DNA from: Pedobacter sp. V48
Lineage (GTDB): Bacteria > Bacteroidota > Bacteroidia > Sphingobacteriales > Sphingobacteriaceae
DNA length: 64,000 bases
Reading direction: 5' to 3'
Assembly (NCBI RefSeq): GCF_000523515.1
Contig: NZ_AWRU01000013.1
Coordinates: 307,908 to 371,907 of the forward strand
Below the pieces are notes generated by a model that searched no databases, was not told the DNA's origin, and saw only the letters and a list, made by a program, of their open reading frames with translations. The translations under genes and the position numbers were made by a program. Positions 27,141 through 35,273 of this stretch are shown piece by piece; position 1 is the stretch's first letter, and each line of letters opens with the position of its first letter.

Positions 27141-28175
27141 CTAATGCTTTTTAACTATAGCGCTTGATTGTCTTACAATTAATTTCGACGGGATACTTAT
27201 CTGCGTGTTGAGGCTTTTTTTATCAGTAATGTTTTTAATTAAGATCTGAACAGCCTTTTTACCCATTTCAAGTAGTGGCTGTTCTATATAGGTTAAAGGG
27301 GAATAAAAGAAGTCAAAAGCTTCACTCTCATCAAAGCATACGATAGCTACGTCATCAGGGACCCTATATTGCATCTTATTTAGTGATTTCAATCCTTTTA
27401 AAGTAAGTGTATTTGTGGCAAAAAATAGTGCATCCATTCCAGGATTCTGAGCAAACAGTTCACGGATACCCGCTCCTATCTCTTCCTGGTTGGCATTGAA
27501 ATCAACCGTTTTGATCAACGGGGTTTTGGCTTTTAACAGTTTATTGTCCTTAATTGCATCAAGGTAACCTCGTTTTCTATCCAGCATATGAACTAAATCT
27601 GTTTTATACGCAACCATGCCTATGTTTGTCCTGCCCGCTTCAATTAGATGGCTCACAGCATGATAAGAAGCCTCGTAATTATTAGTCATCACGTAGTTGG
27701 TGTCCAGTCCTTTAAAATACCTGTCGATGAGTACCAGTGGAATATTGTTCTTTAAAAGCGCTTCAATTTGTTCTTGTGAATTTTCGGCCGGTGCAATGAT
27801 AAAACCGTCAACCTGTCTTTCAGTTAAAATATTGATCAGGTTTTGAGATTTCTCTGCATTTTCATCCGCACTTGCAAAAATCACGGTATAGTTAAATTTC
27901 TTCGCTTCGTCTTCTACATTTCTGGCAAGGTTAGCAAAGAACGGATTGGAAATATCTGCTACAATTAATCCAAAAGTATGCGATTTTCCTGTTTTCAGGC
28001 TTTTGGCAATCTGATTTGGCTGATATCCCATTTCCACAGCTGTATCTCTTATTACCTGGGCTATTTCTTTACCAACACGTGCTTCTTTTTCCTTATTATT
28101 TAGCACGTAAGAAACCAGCGCGGTAGAAACACCCACAGTTTGTGCAATATCTTTAATGGATACCTTCTTCTTCAT
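27141..28175 (-). CDS. LacI-family transcriptional regulator
   Basis: A 344-residue repressor-type protein. The N-terminal helix-turn-helix (VSIKDIAQTVGVSTALVSYVLNN, in part) and hinge (YQPNQIAKSLKTGKS) are clear. A periplasmic-binding-protein-like ligand domain follows, with GLIVADISNPFFANLA, GFIIAPAE, LVLIDRYF and VAIVCFDES. It sits between two divergent sugar gene sets, with matching operator pairs on both sides, and probably governs both. A weaker palindrome 14 bp upstream of its own start suggests autoregulation. The ligand is presumably a sugar of the encoded pathway. Confidence 0.94.
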   Translation of the reverse strand: MKKKVSIKDIAQTVGVSTALVSYVLNNKEKEARVGKEIAQVIRDTAVEMGYQPNQIAKSLKTGKSHTFGLIVADISNPFFANLARNVEDEAKKFNYTVIFASADENAEKSQNLINILTERQVDGFIIAPAENSQEQIEALLKNNIPLVLIDRYFKGLDTNYVMTNNYEASYHAVSHLIEAGRTNIGMVAYKTDLVHMLDRKRGYLDAIKDNKLLKAKTPLIKTVDFNANQEEIGAGIRELFAQNPGMDALFFATNTLTLKGLKSLNKMQYRVPDDVAIVCFDESEAFDFFYSPLTYIEQPLLEMGKKAVQILIKNITDKKSLNTQISIPSKLIVRQSSAIVKKH

Positions 28176-28188
28176 TACGTAAAGGTAT

Positions 28189-28204
28189 GCTTAATCGATT
28201 AACA
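28189..28204. promoter_or_regulatory. Candidate autoregulatory LacI-type operator
   Basis: GCTTAATCGATTAACA contains a perfect 12-bp palindrome (28191-28202) with a central CG and agrees with the strong operators at 12 of 16 positions. It lies 14 bp upstream of the LacI-type start codon at 28175, a natural place for autorepression. It is weaker than the other four sites and not proven. Confidence 0.45.
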
Positions 28205-28434
28205 TAAAAATATTAATTGAAACATTTGCTTAATTAGTTTGAGACTTTTAGATACCCATATCTTGAAAATGAAATAGATCTGTGTTTTTCAGGGGCTATT
28301 GTAAAGAATTTATCACGAAGCAAAATTCAACTGGAGTAAAAAATGTATTTTTAACTATTTAAAGGCCAATTCTGTAAAACCATATACTGCTTTTTAAAAG
28401 AATTATTTCATGAAATGCAAAAAACCGCTTGTTT

Positions 28435-28450
28435 GTTTAAACGTTTAAGC
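28435..28450. promoter_or_regulatory. LacI-type operator R1
   Basis: GTTTAAACGTTTAAGC is the exact reverse complement of operator L1 (27050-27065), and the identity extends over 25 bp (28435-28459). It lies upstream of the SusC gene, on the far side of the LacI-type gene. Confidence 0.75.
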
Positions 28451-28522
28451 TTAAGTTTGATATACACCAATTATAAATCATTTTTTGAACAGAGATCGCT
28501 TCGGAATTTTTTTGATCTTTCT

Positions 28523-28538
28523 GCTTAAACGTGTAAGC
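28523..28538. promoter_or_regulatory. LacI-type operator R2
   Basis: GCTTAAACGTGTAAGC is the exact reverse complement of operator L2 (26960-26975). Its centre is 88 bp from that of R1, close to the 90 bp seen on the left side. It lies about 140 bp upstream of the chosen SusC start. Confidence 0.75.
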
Positions 28539-28677
28539 AAGTATTATGGGATGCGCGCTCCCTGGAATTTCTGCTTATAATTTAGCGGCATCATTGAAAC
28601 GGAGCACTCCTACTTTTCTAACTATGGAGAACACTTACCACGCTCAATTTTTTAACCATAAACCAAATAAAATTTTT

Positions 28678-31600
28678 ATGAAAGGTTACCAGAACACTAA
28701 AACGAGTAATCGTTATGGTGGTAATGCCAGAGTAGTATTAAAGATTTTTTTCTTTTTCTTACTCGCAAATTATCACCCGCTGAAAGCACACGCTTTTCAG
28801 GTAAATGCAACACAACAAGCCCGGGTTATTACAGGAACTGTTAAAGATGATGCAGGCATCCCATTACAGGGCGTTAGTGTCACGATCAAGGGAGAAACCG
28901 CAAAAACACAAACTGATGTAAACGGAAAATACAGCATCGGCTTACAAAGCTCTGGTTCTCATCTCATCTTCTCTTATATTGGGATGGAAACCCGCGAAAT
29001 TCCCATTGGCTCTGGAAATGTTTACAATGTTACCCTACAGGATGACAGTAAAACATTGGAAGAAGTATCCATCTCTACCGGATACATGACGCAAAAAAAG
29101 GCAGACCTAACTGGAGCCATCAGTGTAATCTCAAGAGACGACTTTGCTAAAAATCCAAGTGCTAATGTGATGAGGTCTTTGCAGGGAAAGGTTCCGGGCG
29201 TTTTTATTACAACAGATGGTAATCCCGCTGAAAATGTTGGAATTCAAGTACGCGGCATTACCTCTATGAACTCCTCTCCTGCTCTGATTGTATTGGATGG
29301 TCAGCCTGTTACCATTAACCTGAGAGACATTAATCCAAATGACATCGAATCAATGCAGGTATTAAAAGATGCAGCATCGGCTTCAATCTACGGTTCCCGT
29401 GCTGCAGGTGGTGTTATTCTCATCAATACAAAAAAAGGCAGAAAGGGTGATCAAACAAAAATAACACTCGACAGTTACGTTGGTGCTTCAAAAATAATGG
29501 GAGTTCCGGATATGCTTAATGCAGTGCAGTATGGCCAGGGCTTATGGCAGGCAACCGTTAATGATGGCGACGATCCGGGACCTGGTAACATACGTATTTA
29601 TAACTACGACTGGAATCGGGATGCCAACGGGGTTCCCGTGCTAAACAAGGTCACTCCCATAGAGTGGTTAAATGCAGATCATACCATGCCTTCGTCAGAT
29701 ACGGATTGGTTTAAAGAAGGCACCAGAACTGGTTATCAGCAAAATCATCAATTAACTATATCCAGCTCAAGCGAAAGATCAACCAGTCTCTTCTCTTTAA
29801 ATTATTATGACAATAATGGTACACAGGTTACCTCAAATTTTAAACGCTATTCAGCGCGTTTCAATAATGATTATGACCTGCTAAAAGGAAGATTAACTAT
29901 AGGTGAAAATTTTGCATTATCGAAACTTGCAATTCGTGATGTTAACAGTACTTATGGGTTTCTGGTGATGCCGCCAAACATTCCGGTTTATGATCTTAAT
30001 GGAGGCTGGGGTGGTGTAGCCATGCCTCTTGGTATGGACGACTTTAACAACCCCGTTAGAGACCTGTTGATCAGAAAGGACAATAGGAACAACTATCTCA
30101 AAGCATTGGGAACTGTATATGCAAATCTGAAGATCCTGCCTAATCTCGCCCTTAAAACCCAATTTGGTGTAGATTATACGATGGAATACGACAGAACCAT
30201 TGATCCGAAATGGGTTGAGTCCGGAGGAAAAAGTAATACCATAAACAGGGTGTTTCAAAATAACACACATGACCTTGGAACTACCTGGACAAATACATTA
30301 ACCTATAACCTTAAGCTTGGAGAACATACAGTGGATATGCTGGGCGGTTTGGAAGCCTACAAACTTTTACAGGAAAATTTTCAGGGTAACCGCGATGGGC
30401 TGCTATTAGAAAATAGAGATTACGCTTACCTTGGTACAGCAACGGGTGATAGCAAAGGCCTGCTAGGCGGAGGTAATGAAAGAAAGCTGTTCTCCTACTT
30501 TGGAAAGATCAATTACGCATATGCATCCAAATATTTGCTTTCCGCAACTATTCGTCGTGATGGATCTTCTGTATTTGGAGAGAACAATAAATATGGTTTT
30601 TTTCCTGCATTCTCGGCCGGTTGGAGAATCAAGAACGAATGTTTCTTAAAGGATGTTAATTTTATTTCAGACTTGAAACTAAGGGCAAGCTGGGGCCAAA
30701 ATGGTAATTCTGCACCCCTAGCCTCAGCATTGCTGGTAAATATTTACGGAGTTGATGTCGATGGGACTTCTTACCCGATAGGTGGCAATCAAACTGGTGG
30801 AATTCCATCGGGTTACCTGAGAAGGAGTTTGGGAAATCAGGATTTAAAGTGGGAAACCACGACCCAAACAAACATAGGTGTTGATTTTGCTTTCTTAAAC
30901 AATCGCCTTACGGGATCTTTCGATTGGTTTAATAAGAAAACGACAGACATGCTTTTTCTACCACCCTATATTGGAGCTTTGGGTGAGGGTGGATACAAAT
31001 GGATCAATGGTGCAGATATGACCAACAAAGGATTTGAATTGATCCTCGGCTGGAATGATACCAAAGGTGATTTTTCTTATCACATCACCACTAATTTTTC
31101 TGCCTACAAAAACAAAATTACAGGCCTGCCTTCAAGTGTTAGGTACGCTTATGGTGGCAATGGTCTGTTAGACGATATTCTTGGTCGGCCACGTAATTCA
31201 TTTTATGGCTTAGTTGCAGACGGCATTTTTAAAACGCAGGAAGAAGTTGATAATTCTGCCCAACAACCAGGCAAGGGTATTGGAAGAATCAGGTATAAAG
31301 ATTTAGACGGAGACGGGGTAATTAATGAAGCCTACGATCGTACCTGGATAGGTGTTCGAGATCCGAATTTAATGGCCGGCATAAATCTGCAGGCTTCCTA
31401 TAAAAATTTCGATTTTACGGCATTTTTCCAGGGTGTTTTTGGAAACGACGTTTACAACTCCTGGAAAGAGCTGAGCGATTTCTGGAACATAGGTGTTCAG
31501 AACGACAGAAATCACCCACTCCGCGTGTTGGATGCCTGGACCCCTTTAAATCCTAATTCAGACATCCCAGCATTGTCACGTCGCGACTCAAATGGTGAAA

Positions 31601-31845
31601 AAAGATTGTCTACCTACTTTATCGAGCCTGGCTCCTACGTGAAGTTAAGGAGTGTTGATTTGGGCTACACATTTCCATCAAAAATCACCAACAAAATCAG
31701 TATAGAAAGATTAAGGCTATATGTTTCTGCCCAAAATCTCTTTACCGTTAAAAGTGGCAAGTTCACCGCAGGTGATCCTGAAAATCCGGGCACAGGCTAC
31801 CCAATGCCACTTACTACTTATTTAGGTATCAATGTTACATTTTAA
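28678..31845 (+). CDS. SusC-like TonB-dependent outer-membrane receptor
   Basis: A 1055-residue receptor from the chosen ATG at 28678 (MKGYQNTKTS). The frame is open from 28546, but the extra 44 residues would bury the signal peptide, whose hydrophobic core is at VVLKIFFFFLLAN. A carboxypeptidase-regulatory-like domain (GTVKDDAGIPLQGVSVTIKG) is followed by the plug (VRGITSMNSSPALIVLDGQ, VLKDAASASIYGSRAAGGV) and a TonB-dependent beta-barrel ending in TTYLGINVTF. It imports oligosaccharides with the SusD protein encoded 11 bp downstream. Two LacI-type operators precede it. The substrate is inferred from the linked GH172, GH116 and pentose genes. Confidence 0.95.
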   Translation: MKGYQNTKTSNRYGGNARVVLKIFFFFLLANYHPLKAHAFQVNATQQARVITGTVKDDAGIPLQGVSVTIKGETAKTQTDVNGKYSIGLQSSGSHLIFSYIGMETREIPIGSGNVYNVTLQDDSKTLEEVSISTGYMTQKKADLTGAISVISRDDFAKNPSANVMRSLQGKVPGVFITTDGNPAENVGIQVRGITSMNSSPALIVLDGQPVTINLRDINPNDIESMQVLKDAASASIYGSRAAGGVILINTKKGRKGDQTKITLDSYVGASKIMGVPDMLNAVQYGQGLWQATVNDGDDPGPGNIRIYNYDWNRDANGVPVLNKVTPIEWLNADHTMPSSDTDWFKEGTRTGYQQNHQLTISSSSERSTSLFSLNYYDNNGTQVTSNFKRYSARFNNDYDLLKGRLTIGENFALSKLAIRDVNSTYGFLVMPPNIPVYDLNGGWGGVAMPLGMDDFNNPVRDLLIRKDNRNNYLKALGTVYANLKILPNLALKTQFGVDYTMEYDRTIDPKWVESGGKSNTINRVFQNNTHDLGTTWTNTLTYNLKLGEHTVDMLGGLEAYKLLQENFQGNRDGLLLENRDYAYLGTATGDSKGLLGGGNERKLFSYFGKINYAYASKYLLSATIRRDGSSVFGENNKYGFFPAFSAGWRIKNECFLKDVNFISDLKLRASWGQNGNSAPLASALLVNIYGVDVDGTSYPIGGNQTGGIPSGYLRRSLGNQDLKWETTTQTNIGVDFAFLNNRLTGSFDWFNKKTTDMLFLPPYIGALGEGGYKWINGADMTNKGFELILGWNDTKGDFSYHITTNFSAYKNKITGLPSSVRYAYGGNGLLDDILGRPRNSFYGLVADGIFKTQEEVDNSAQQPGKGIGRIRYKDLDGDGVINEAYDRTWIGVRDPNLMAGINLQASYKNFDFTAFFQGVFGNDVYNSWKELSDFWNIGVQNDRNHPLRVLDAWTPLNPNSDIPALSRRDSNGEKRLSTYFIEPGSYVKLRSVDLGYTFPSKITNKISIERLRLYVSAQNLFTVKSGKFTAGDPENPGTGYPMPLTTYLGINVTF

Positions 31846-31856
31846 AACGTACGAAA

Positions 31857-33605
31857 ATGAAAAAATATAAGATAATTATAGCACTCCTTGGAATGGTCCT
31901 ATTCTTTGGGTGCAAAAAGTACCTCGATGTATCAACCAAGGGCGCTTTAACTGAAGAACAGGTTTCCAATCCGGAACAATTGGAAAATTTTGTAACGGCA
32001 GCATATGCCTATATGCCGAATTTGGGATACCCCGATACCCATGCGCCCTGGATAGCCAGTCTTCGCTCAGACGATGCCTATAAAGGCGGCGGTGGTTTAA
32101 GTGATCAAACTCCATGGTACGAAATGGAAATCTTTTCAGCCGTAACTCCAAATGTTGGAAATAATGATGGGCCATGGTACCAGGGTTACTGTGCCATCAG
32201 CCGCACCAATGGCGCGCTGCGCCTGTTAGGTAAATTTGACGAAACTCAGTTTGCTGCCAAGGAACAACGTATTGCTGAAATGAAATTTTTAAGAGGCTGG
32301 ATCTATCTGGGGATGAAATTAAGATGGAATTATGTCCCATGGATAGACGAAACTGTTGCAACAGATGCCTTGGTAGTTGCAGGAATTTCCAACCGGCCTA
32401 AAGGTTCTGTAAACGACCTTGAATTATGGGATAAGATCATCAAGGATTTGGAAGATGCCGCTAATGTATTGCCAGAAACCCAAGCAGAAAAGGGCCGTCC
32501 CACTAAGTTTGCCGCTCATGCCCTTGCCGCCAAAGCTCTATTATTTAGAGCGTATGAAAAAAATGACAGACATGAGGTAACCAATATCAACAAGGAAACC
32601 CTAAACAAATCTCTGGCACATATAAATGAGATTACTGCAAGAGATGGTTCGCAGTATGACCTGACACCGGATTTTGCTGAGAACTTTATGATCGAATACG
32701 ATAACAATACTAAGGAATCTCTTTGGGAAATTCAATATTCTTTAGACGATGGAACAACCAATGGAAGGGTAAACTGGGGCGATCAGCTTAATGCACCCTG
32801 GTGGTCTCCATATTTTGGCTGCTGCGATTTTCATAAAATCTCTCACAACATGATAAATGCCTTTAAAACTGATGGAACCGGATTGCCTGATTTCGACAAT
32901 TACAACAATACTGAATTAGGTGGACAGCTTTATAAACAGTATTTCAAGGATCATGCTTTTGACCCACGAATGGGTCATACTGTAGCGATACCTGGCTATC
33001 CCTGGAAATATGACAACAAACTTATGTTTGATGAATCAGGCTCACGTGCGCCATTTCAGTATGGATATTTCAATTCTATGAAGGAACAGGTCCGTCCTGA
33101 TTGTAACTGCATGTTCAAGCCTTTTTATGTTCAAAATTCAATGAACAAGAAAGAAATCCGTTATGCTGAAGTATTACTTTGGAAAGCCGAAATCTTAATC
33201 CAATTGGATAGAACTGATGAGGCCCTCCCTATCATAAACAGAATAAGGGCACGGGCAGCAAACAGCCTTGGCCGCTTAAAGAAAGACGATGGGAGTTTGT
33301 GGATGAATTATAAGGTAGAGCAATATAAGCCGGGGGTAAACTGTACCTGGACCAAAGATTTTGCATGGAAAGCTTTAATGTGGGAAGACAGGTTAGAGCT
33401 TGCTGGCGAAGGAAGGCGGTTTTACGACCTCATGCGTTGGGGACAGTTGAGTACAGTAATGAACACTTACATTGAAAAAGAGAAAAAACGGTTTGATTGG
33501 TTTAACCTGGCGCATTTTACTGCTGGCCGGGATGAATTCCTACCCATTCCTCAGCCTCAAATAAATTACTCTCAAGGAAGTTATGTACAGAATCCAGGAT
33601 ATTAA
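31857..33605 (+). CDS. SusD-like glycan-binding lipoprotein
   Basis: A 582-residue surface lipoprotein with a lipobox ending at Cys19 (VLFFGC). It shows the SusD/RagB layout: N-terminal TPR-like helices (SNPEQLENFVTAAYAYM), a central insertion-rich region, and the C-terminal RYAEVLLWKAEILIQL, INRIRARAA and EGRRFYDLMRWG blocks. SusD proteins cap the SusC barrel and bind the glycan at the cell surface. It lies 11 bp after susC and 13 bp before a small lipoprotein gene, forming a three-gene transcript that ends at the hairpin at 34062. Confidence 0.95.
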   Translation: MKKYKIIIALLGMVLFFGCKKYLDVSTKGALTEEQVSNPEQLENFVTAAYAYMPNLGYPDTHAPWIASLRSDDAYKGGGGLSDQTPWYEMEIFSAVTPNVGNNDGPWYQGYCAISRTNGALRLLGKFDETQFAAKEQRIAEMKFLRGWIYLGMKLRWNYVPWIDETVATDALVVAGISNRPKGSVNDLELWDKIIKDLEDAANVLPETQAEKGRPTKFAAHALAAKALLFRAYEKNDRHEVTNINKETLNKSLAHINEITARDGSQYDLTPDFAENFMIEYDNNTKESLWEIQYSLDDGTTNGRVNWGDQLNAPWWSPYFGCCDFHKISHNMINAFKTDGTGLPDFDNYNNTELGGQLYKQYFKDHAFDPRMGHTVAIPGYPWKYDNKLMFDESGSRAPFQYGYFNSMKEQVRPDCNCMFKPFYVQNSMNKKEIRYAEVLLWKAEILIQLDRTDEALPIINRIRARAANSLGRLKKDDGSLWMNYKVEQYKPGVNCTWTKDFAWKALMWEDRLELAGEGRRFYDLMRWGQLSTVMNTYIEKEKKRFDWFNLAHFTAGRDEFLPIPQPQINYSQGSYVQNPGY

Positions 33606-33618
33606 AATCTATACAGCG

Positions 33619-34041
33619 ATGAAAAAAATTATTTATATGTGTTATCTACCTTTGATTTTTCTGTTTACCGGTTGTAAGAAAGAGCCGGTTATTGAAAGCA
33701 AAGCTGGAGTGAGTTTGCCTATGGTAACCAACCTTCAATTACAAAAAACAGCTGAAAAGCAAGTAAAGTTAACCTGGGGCATTCCGTCCTCCGTTTCAGA
33801 CCAAATTGTTCAGCCTTTAAATGTATTTGTTGAGGTAAACGAGGTGATAAGTGTTACAAAAACAGTGTCGGTATTCTCTACCACACTTGCGAATGCACCA
33901 ACAGAGTTTGTATACCAATTGCCTGATGCTGCAAAAAATTACCACCTCACGGTAAAGCTTATGGGAAATACAAAAGTTGTTGACAAGAACTATTCAAGTC
34001 AGATTTATTCACTTGGACAGACCGTAGTTTATACAAAATAA
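33619..34041 (+). CDS. Small lipoprotein of the SusC/D operon
   Basis: A 140-residue exported protein starting MKKIIYMCYL with a lipobox ending at Cys19 (FLFTGC). A longer reading from 33583 overlaps susD and would spoil the signal peptide, so the ATG at 33619 is preferred. The mature part reads like a single fibronectin-III or Ig-like beta-sandwich (VTNLQLQKTAEKQVKLTWG). I do not recognise a named family. Position suggests an accessory surface glycan-binding protein in the SusE/SusF role, though it is much smaller than those. Confidence 0.72.
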   Translation: MKKIIYMCYLPLIFLFTGCKKEPVIESKAGVSLPMVTNLQLQKTAEKQVKLTWGIPSSVSDQIVQPLNVFVEVNEVISVTKTVSVFSTTLANAPTEFVYQLPDAAKNYHLTVKLMGNTKVVDKNYSSQIYSLGQTVVYTK

Positions 34042-34061
34042 ACTAAAGAAGCTTAATACTC

Positions 34062-34101
34062 GATAACGGTTTGGTACCAAAAACGGCACCAAACCGTTAT
34101 C
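34062..34101 (+). terminator. Hairpin terminator after the SusC/D operon
   Basis: A 17-bp stem (arms GATAACGGTTTGGTACC and GGCACCAAACCGTTATC, one mismatch) with a 6-base loop begins 20 bp after the lipoprotein stop codon. There is no long T run after it, but the stem is very stable and well placed to end the rightward transcript. Confidence 0.75.
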
Positions 34102-34247
34102 TCTAATATAGCTAAACCAAGACATAGTTCTCTTTCAAGTGGGGCGTTTATTTTGATAAAATAATAACATTTTACGATATTAGATTAATCATTTATAGAA
34201 AAAATTAGAACATAATCGTTTAAAATTTATCAAAAACAGTACCTATT

Positions 34248-35144
34248 ATGAAAAAAATCGCCCTATTACTTTCATTGTCGTGTGCCAGCTTTATTGGCTA
34301 TGCACAAGACACACCCGCTACCGATACGACTAAAACCTGGACTATTCACGGGGAGAATACTTTCTTAATCAACCAAAGCTCATTTTCAAATTGGGCTGCA
34401 GGCGGTGTAAATTCGATTGCCGGAAATCTCGTTTTTAACTACGACTTTAACTATAAGAAGAACAAATGGAGTTGGGATAATAAAGCAATCGCTGGATTTG
34501 GTCTGAGCAAACAAGACGATATTGGCGTTCGTAAAAATGACGACAGACTTATCCTGAACAGTTTGCTTGGTTATAAAGCATCCAAATATTGGATGTATAC
34601 CTTTTATGCGAATTTCCAGACTCAATTTGCTAAAGGATACAGATATGAAGGTGATAAAAAAGAAGTCATCTCAGATTTATTTGCTCCGGCGTATCTAACT
34701 TTAGGACCTGGTTTCGCTTACAAACGCGATGATAATTTCAGAGTCAACATTTCTCCGTTTGCATCCCGTTTTGTTTTTGTGAGGAACAGGAAGTTAGCTG
34801 CGTCATTCGGAAATGACCCAATGAAAAGACTTCGTTACGAGTTTGGTGCTTCATTAGATGCGTATTACAAAATAAATCTTGTCGAAAATATCAGTTTAGA
34901 GAATATCCTGAAATTATACTCTAACTATCTGGACAAACCACAAAACGTCTACACAGATTATACTGCTAACCTTTTCATGAAGGTAAATAAGTTTGTAACC
35001 GTAAACGCTGGGGTACAACTACTTTATGACGACAAGACTGCAATACCTGTCTTTGATGATAATGGCGCAAAGCTTGATGGTGAGGGCAAAAGAGCTTTAC
35101 AGGTTAAACAGATTTTCGGCGCCGGTTTTACGTATAAGTTCTAA
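34248..35144 (+). CDS. DUF3078 domain-containing exported protein
   Basis: A 298-residue protein with a signal peptide (about 1-20, ending YAQ). The block NQSSFSNWAAGGVNSIAGN and the repeated aromatic beta-strands (LGPGFAYKRDDNFRVNISPFASR, in parts) are typical of DUF3078 proteins, which look like small outer-membrane beta-barrels in Bacteroidota. It ends in a Phe (FTYKF), as outer-membrane barrels usually do. It stands alone after the terminator at 34062 and converges on the efflux operon. Function unknown; probably a constitutive envelope protein. Confidence 0.8.
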   Translation: MKKIALLLSLSCASFIGYAQDTPATDTTKTWTIHGENTFLINQSSFSNWAAGGVNSIAGNLVFNYDFNYKKNKWSWDNKAIAGFGLSKQDDIGVRKNDDRLILNSLLGYKASKYWMYTFYANFQTQFAKGYRYEGDKKEVISDLFAPAYLTLGPGFAYKRDDNFRVNISPFASRFVFVRNRKLAASFGNDPMKRLRYEFGASLDAYYKINLVENISLENILKLYSNYLDKPQNVYTDYTANLFMKVNKFVTVNAGVQLLYDDKTAIPVFDDNGAKLDGEGKRALQVKQIFGAGFTYKF

Positions 35145-35162
35145 CAACAATAAGTTTGTTTC

Positions 35163-35248
35163 TTCACACATTCTACACACATCCTTCACACTAAACCCAC
35201 CAATGAGTCAGTTACCTTTTTATGAAGAATGTGTATGGAATGTGTGAA
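35163..35248. repeat. Long imperfect inverted repeat between convergent genes
   Basis: Two 25-bp arms (35163-35187 and 35224-35248) pair with only three differences, all of which form G-U pairs in RNA on one strand. The 36-base loop carries no evident gene. The arms are rich in CACA/TGTG. It lies between convergent ends at 35144 and 35274 and may act as a bidirectional terminator or be a small repetitive element. Confidence 0.6.
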
Positions 35249-35273
35249 CTATGTGAGGACCAGGCATAAGCAA

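Larger units (their letters stand above)
28176..28677. promoter_or_regulatory. 502-bp intergenic control region between lacI-type and susC genes
   Basis: This stretch has no convincing gene. It holds a palindrome next to the LacI-type start (28189-28204), operators R1 (28435-28450) and R2 (28523-28538), and an AATTATAAATCATTT block (28469-28483) between R1 and R2. The reverse complement of that block, with one change, lies between the left operators (27014-27028), so it may be part of the core promoter. The rest is AT-rich. The SusC reading frame is open from 28546, but the signal peptide fits a start at 28678. Confidence 0.65.

Noticed and set aside
28546-28677. Longer N-terminus for the SusC protein from the ATG at 28546
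   Set aside because: It would start 8 bp after operator R2 and place 44 extra residues before the signal peptide; the ATG at 28678 fits better.
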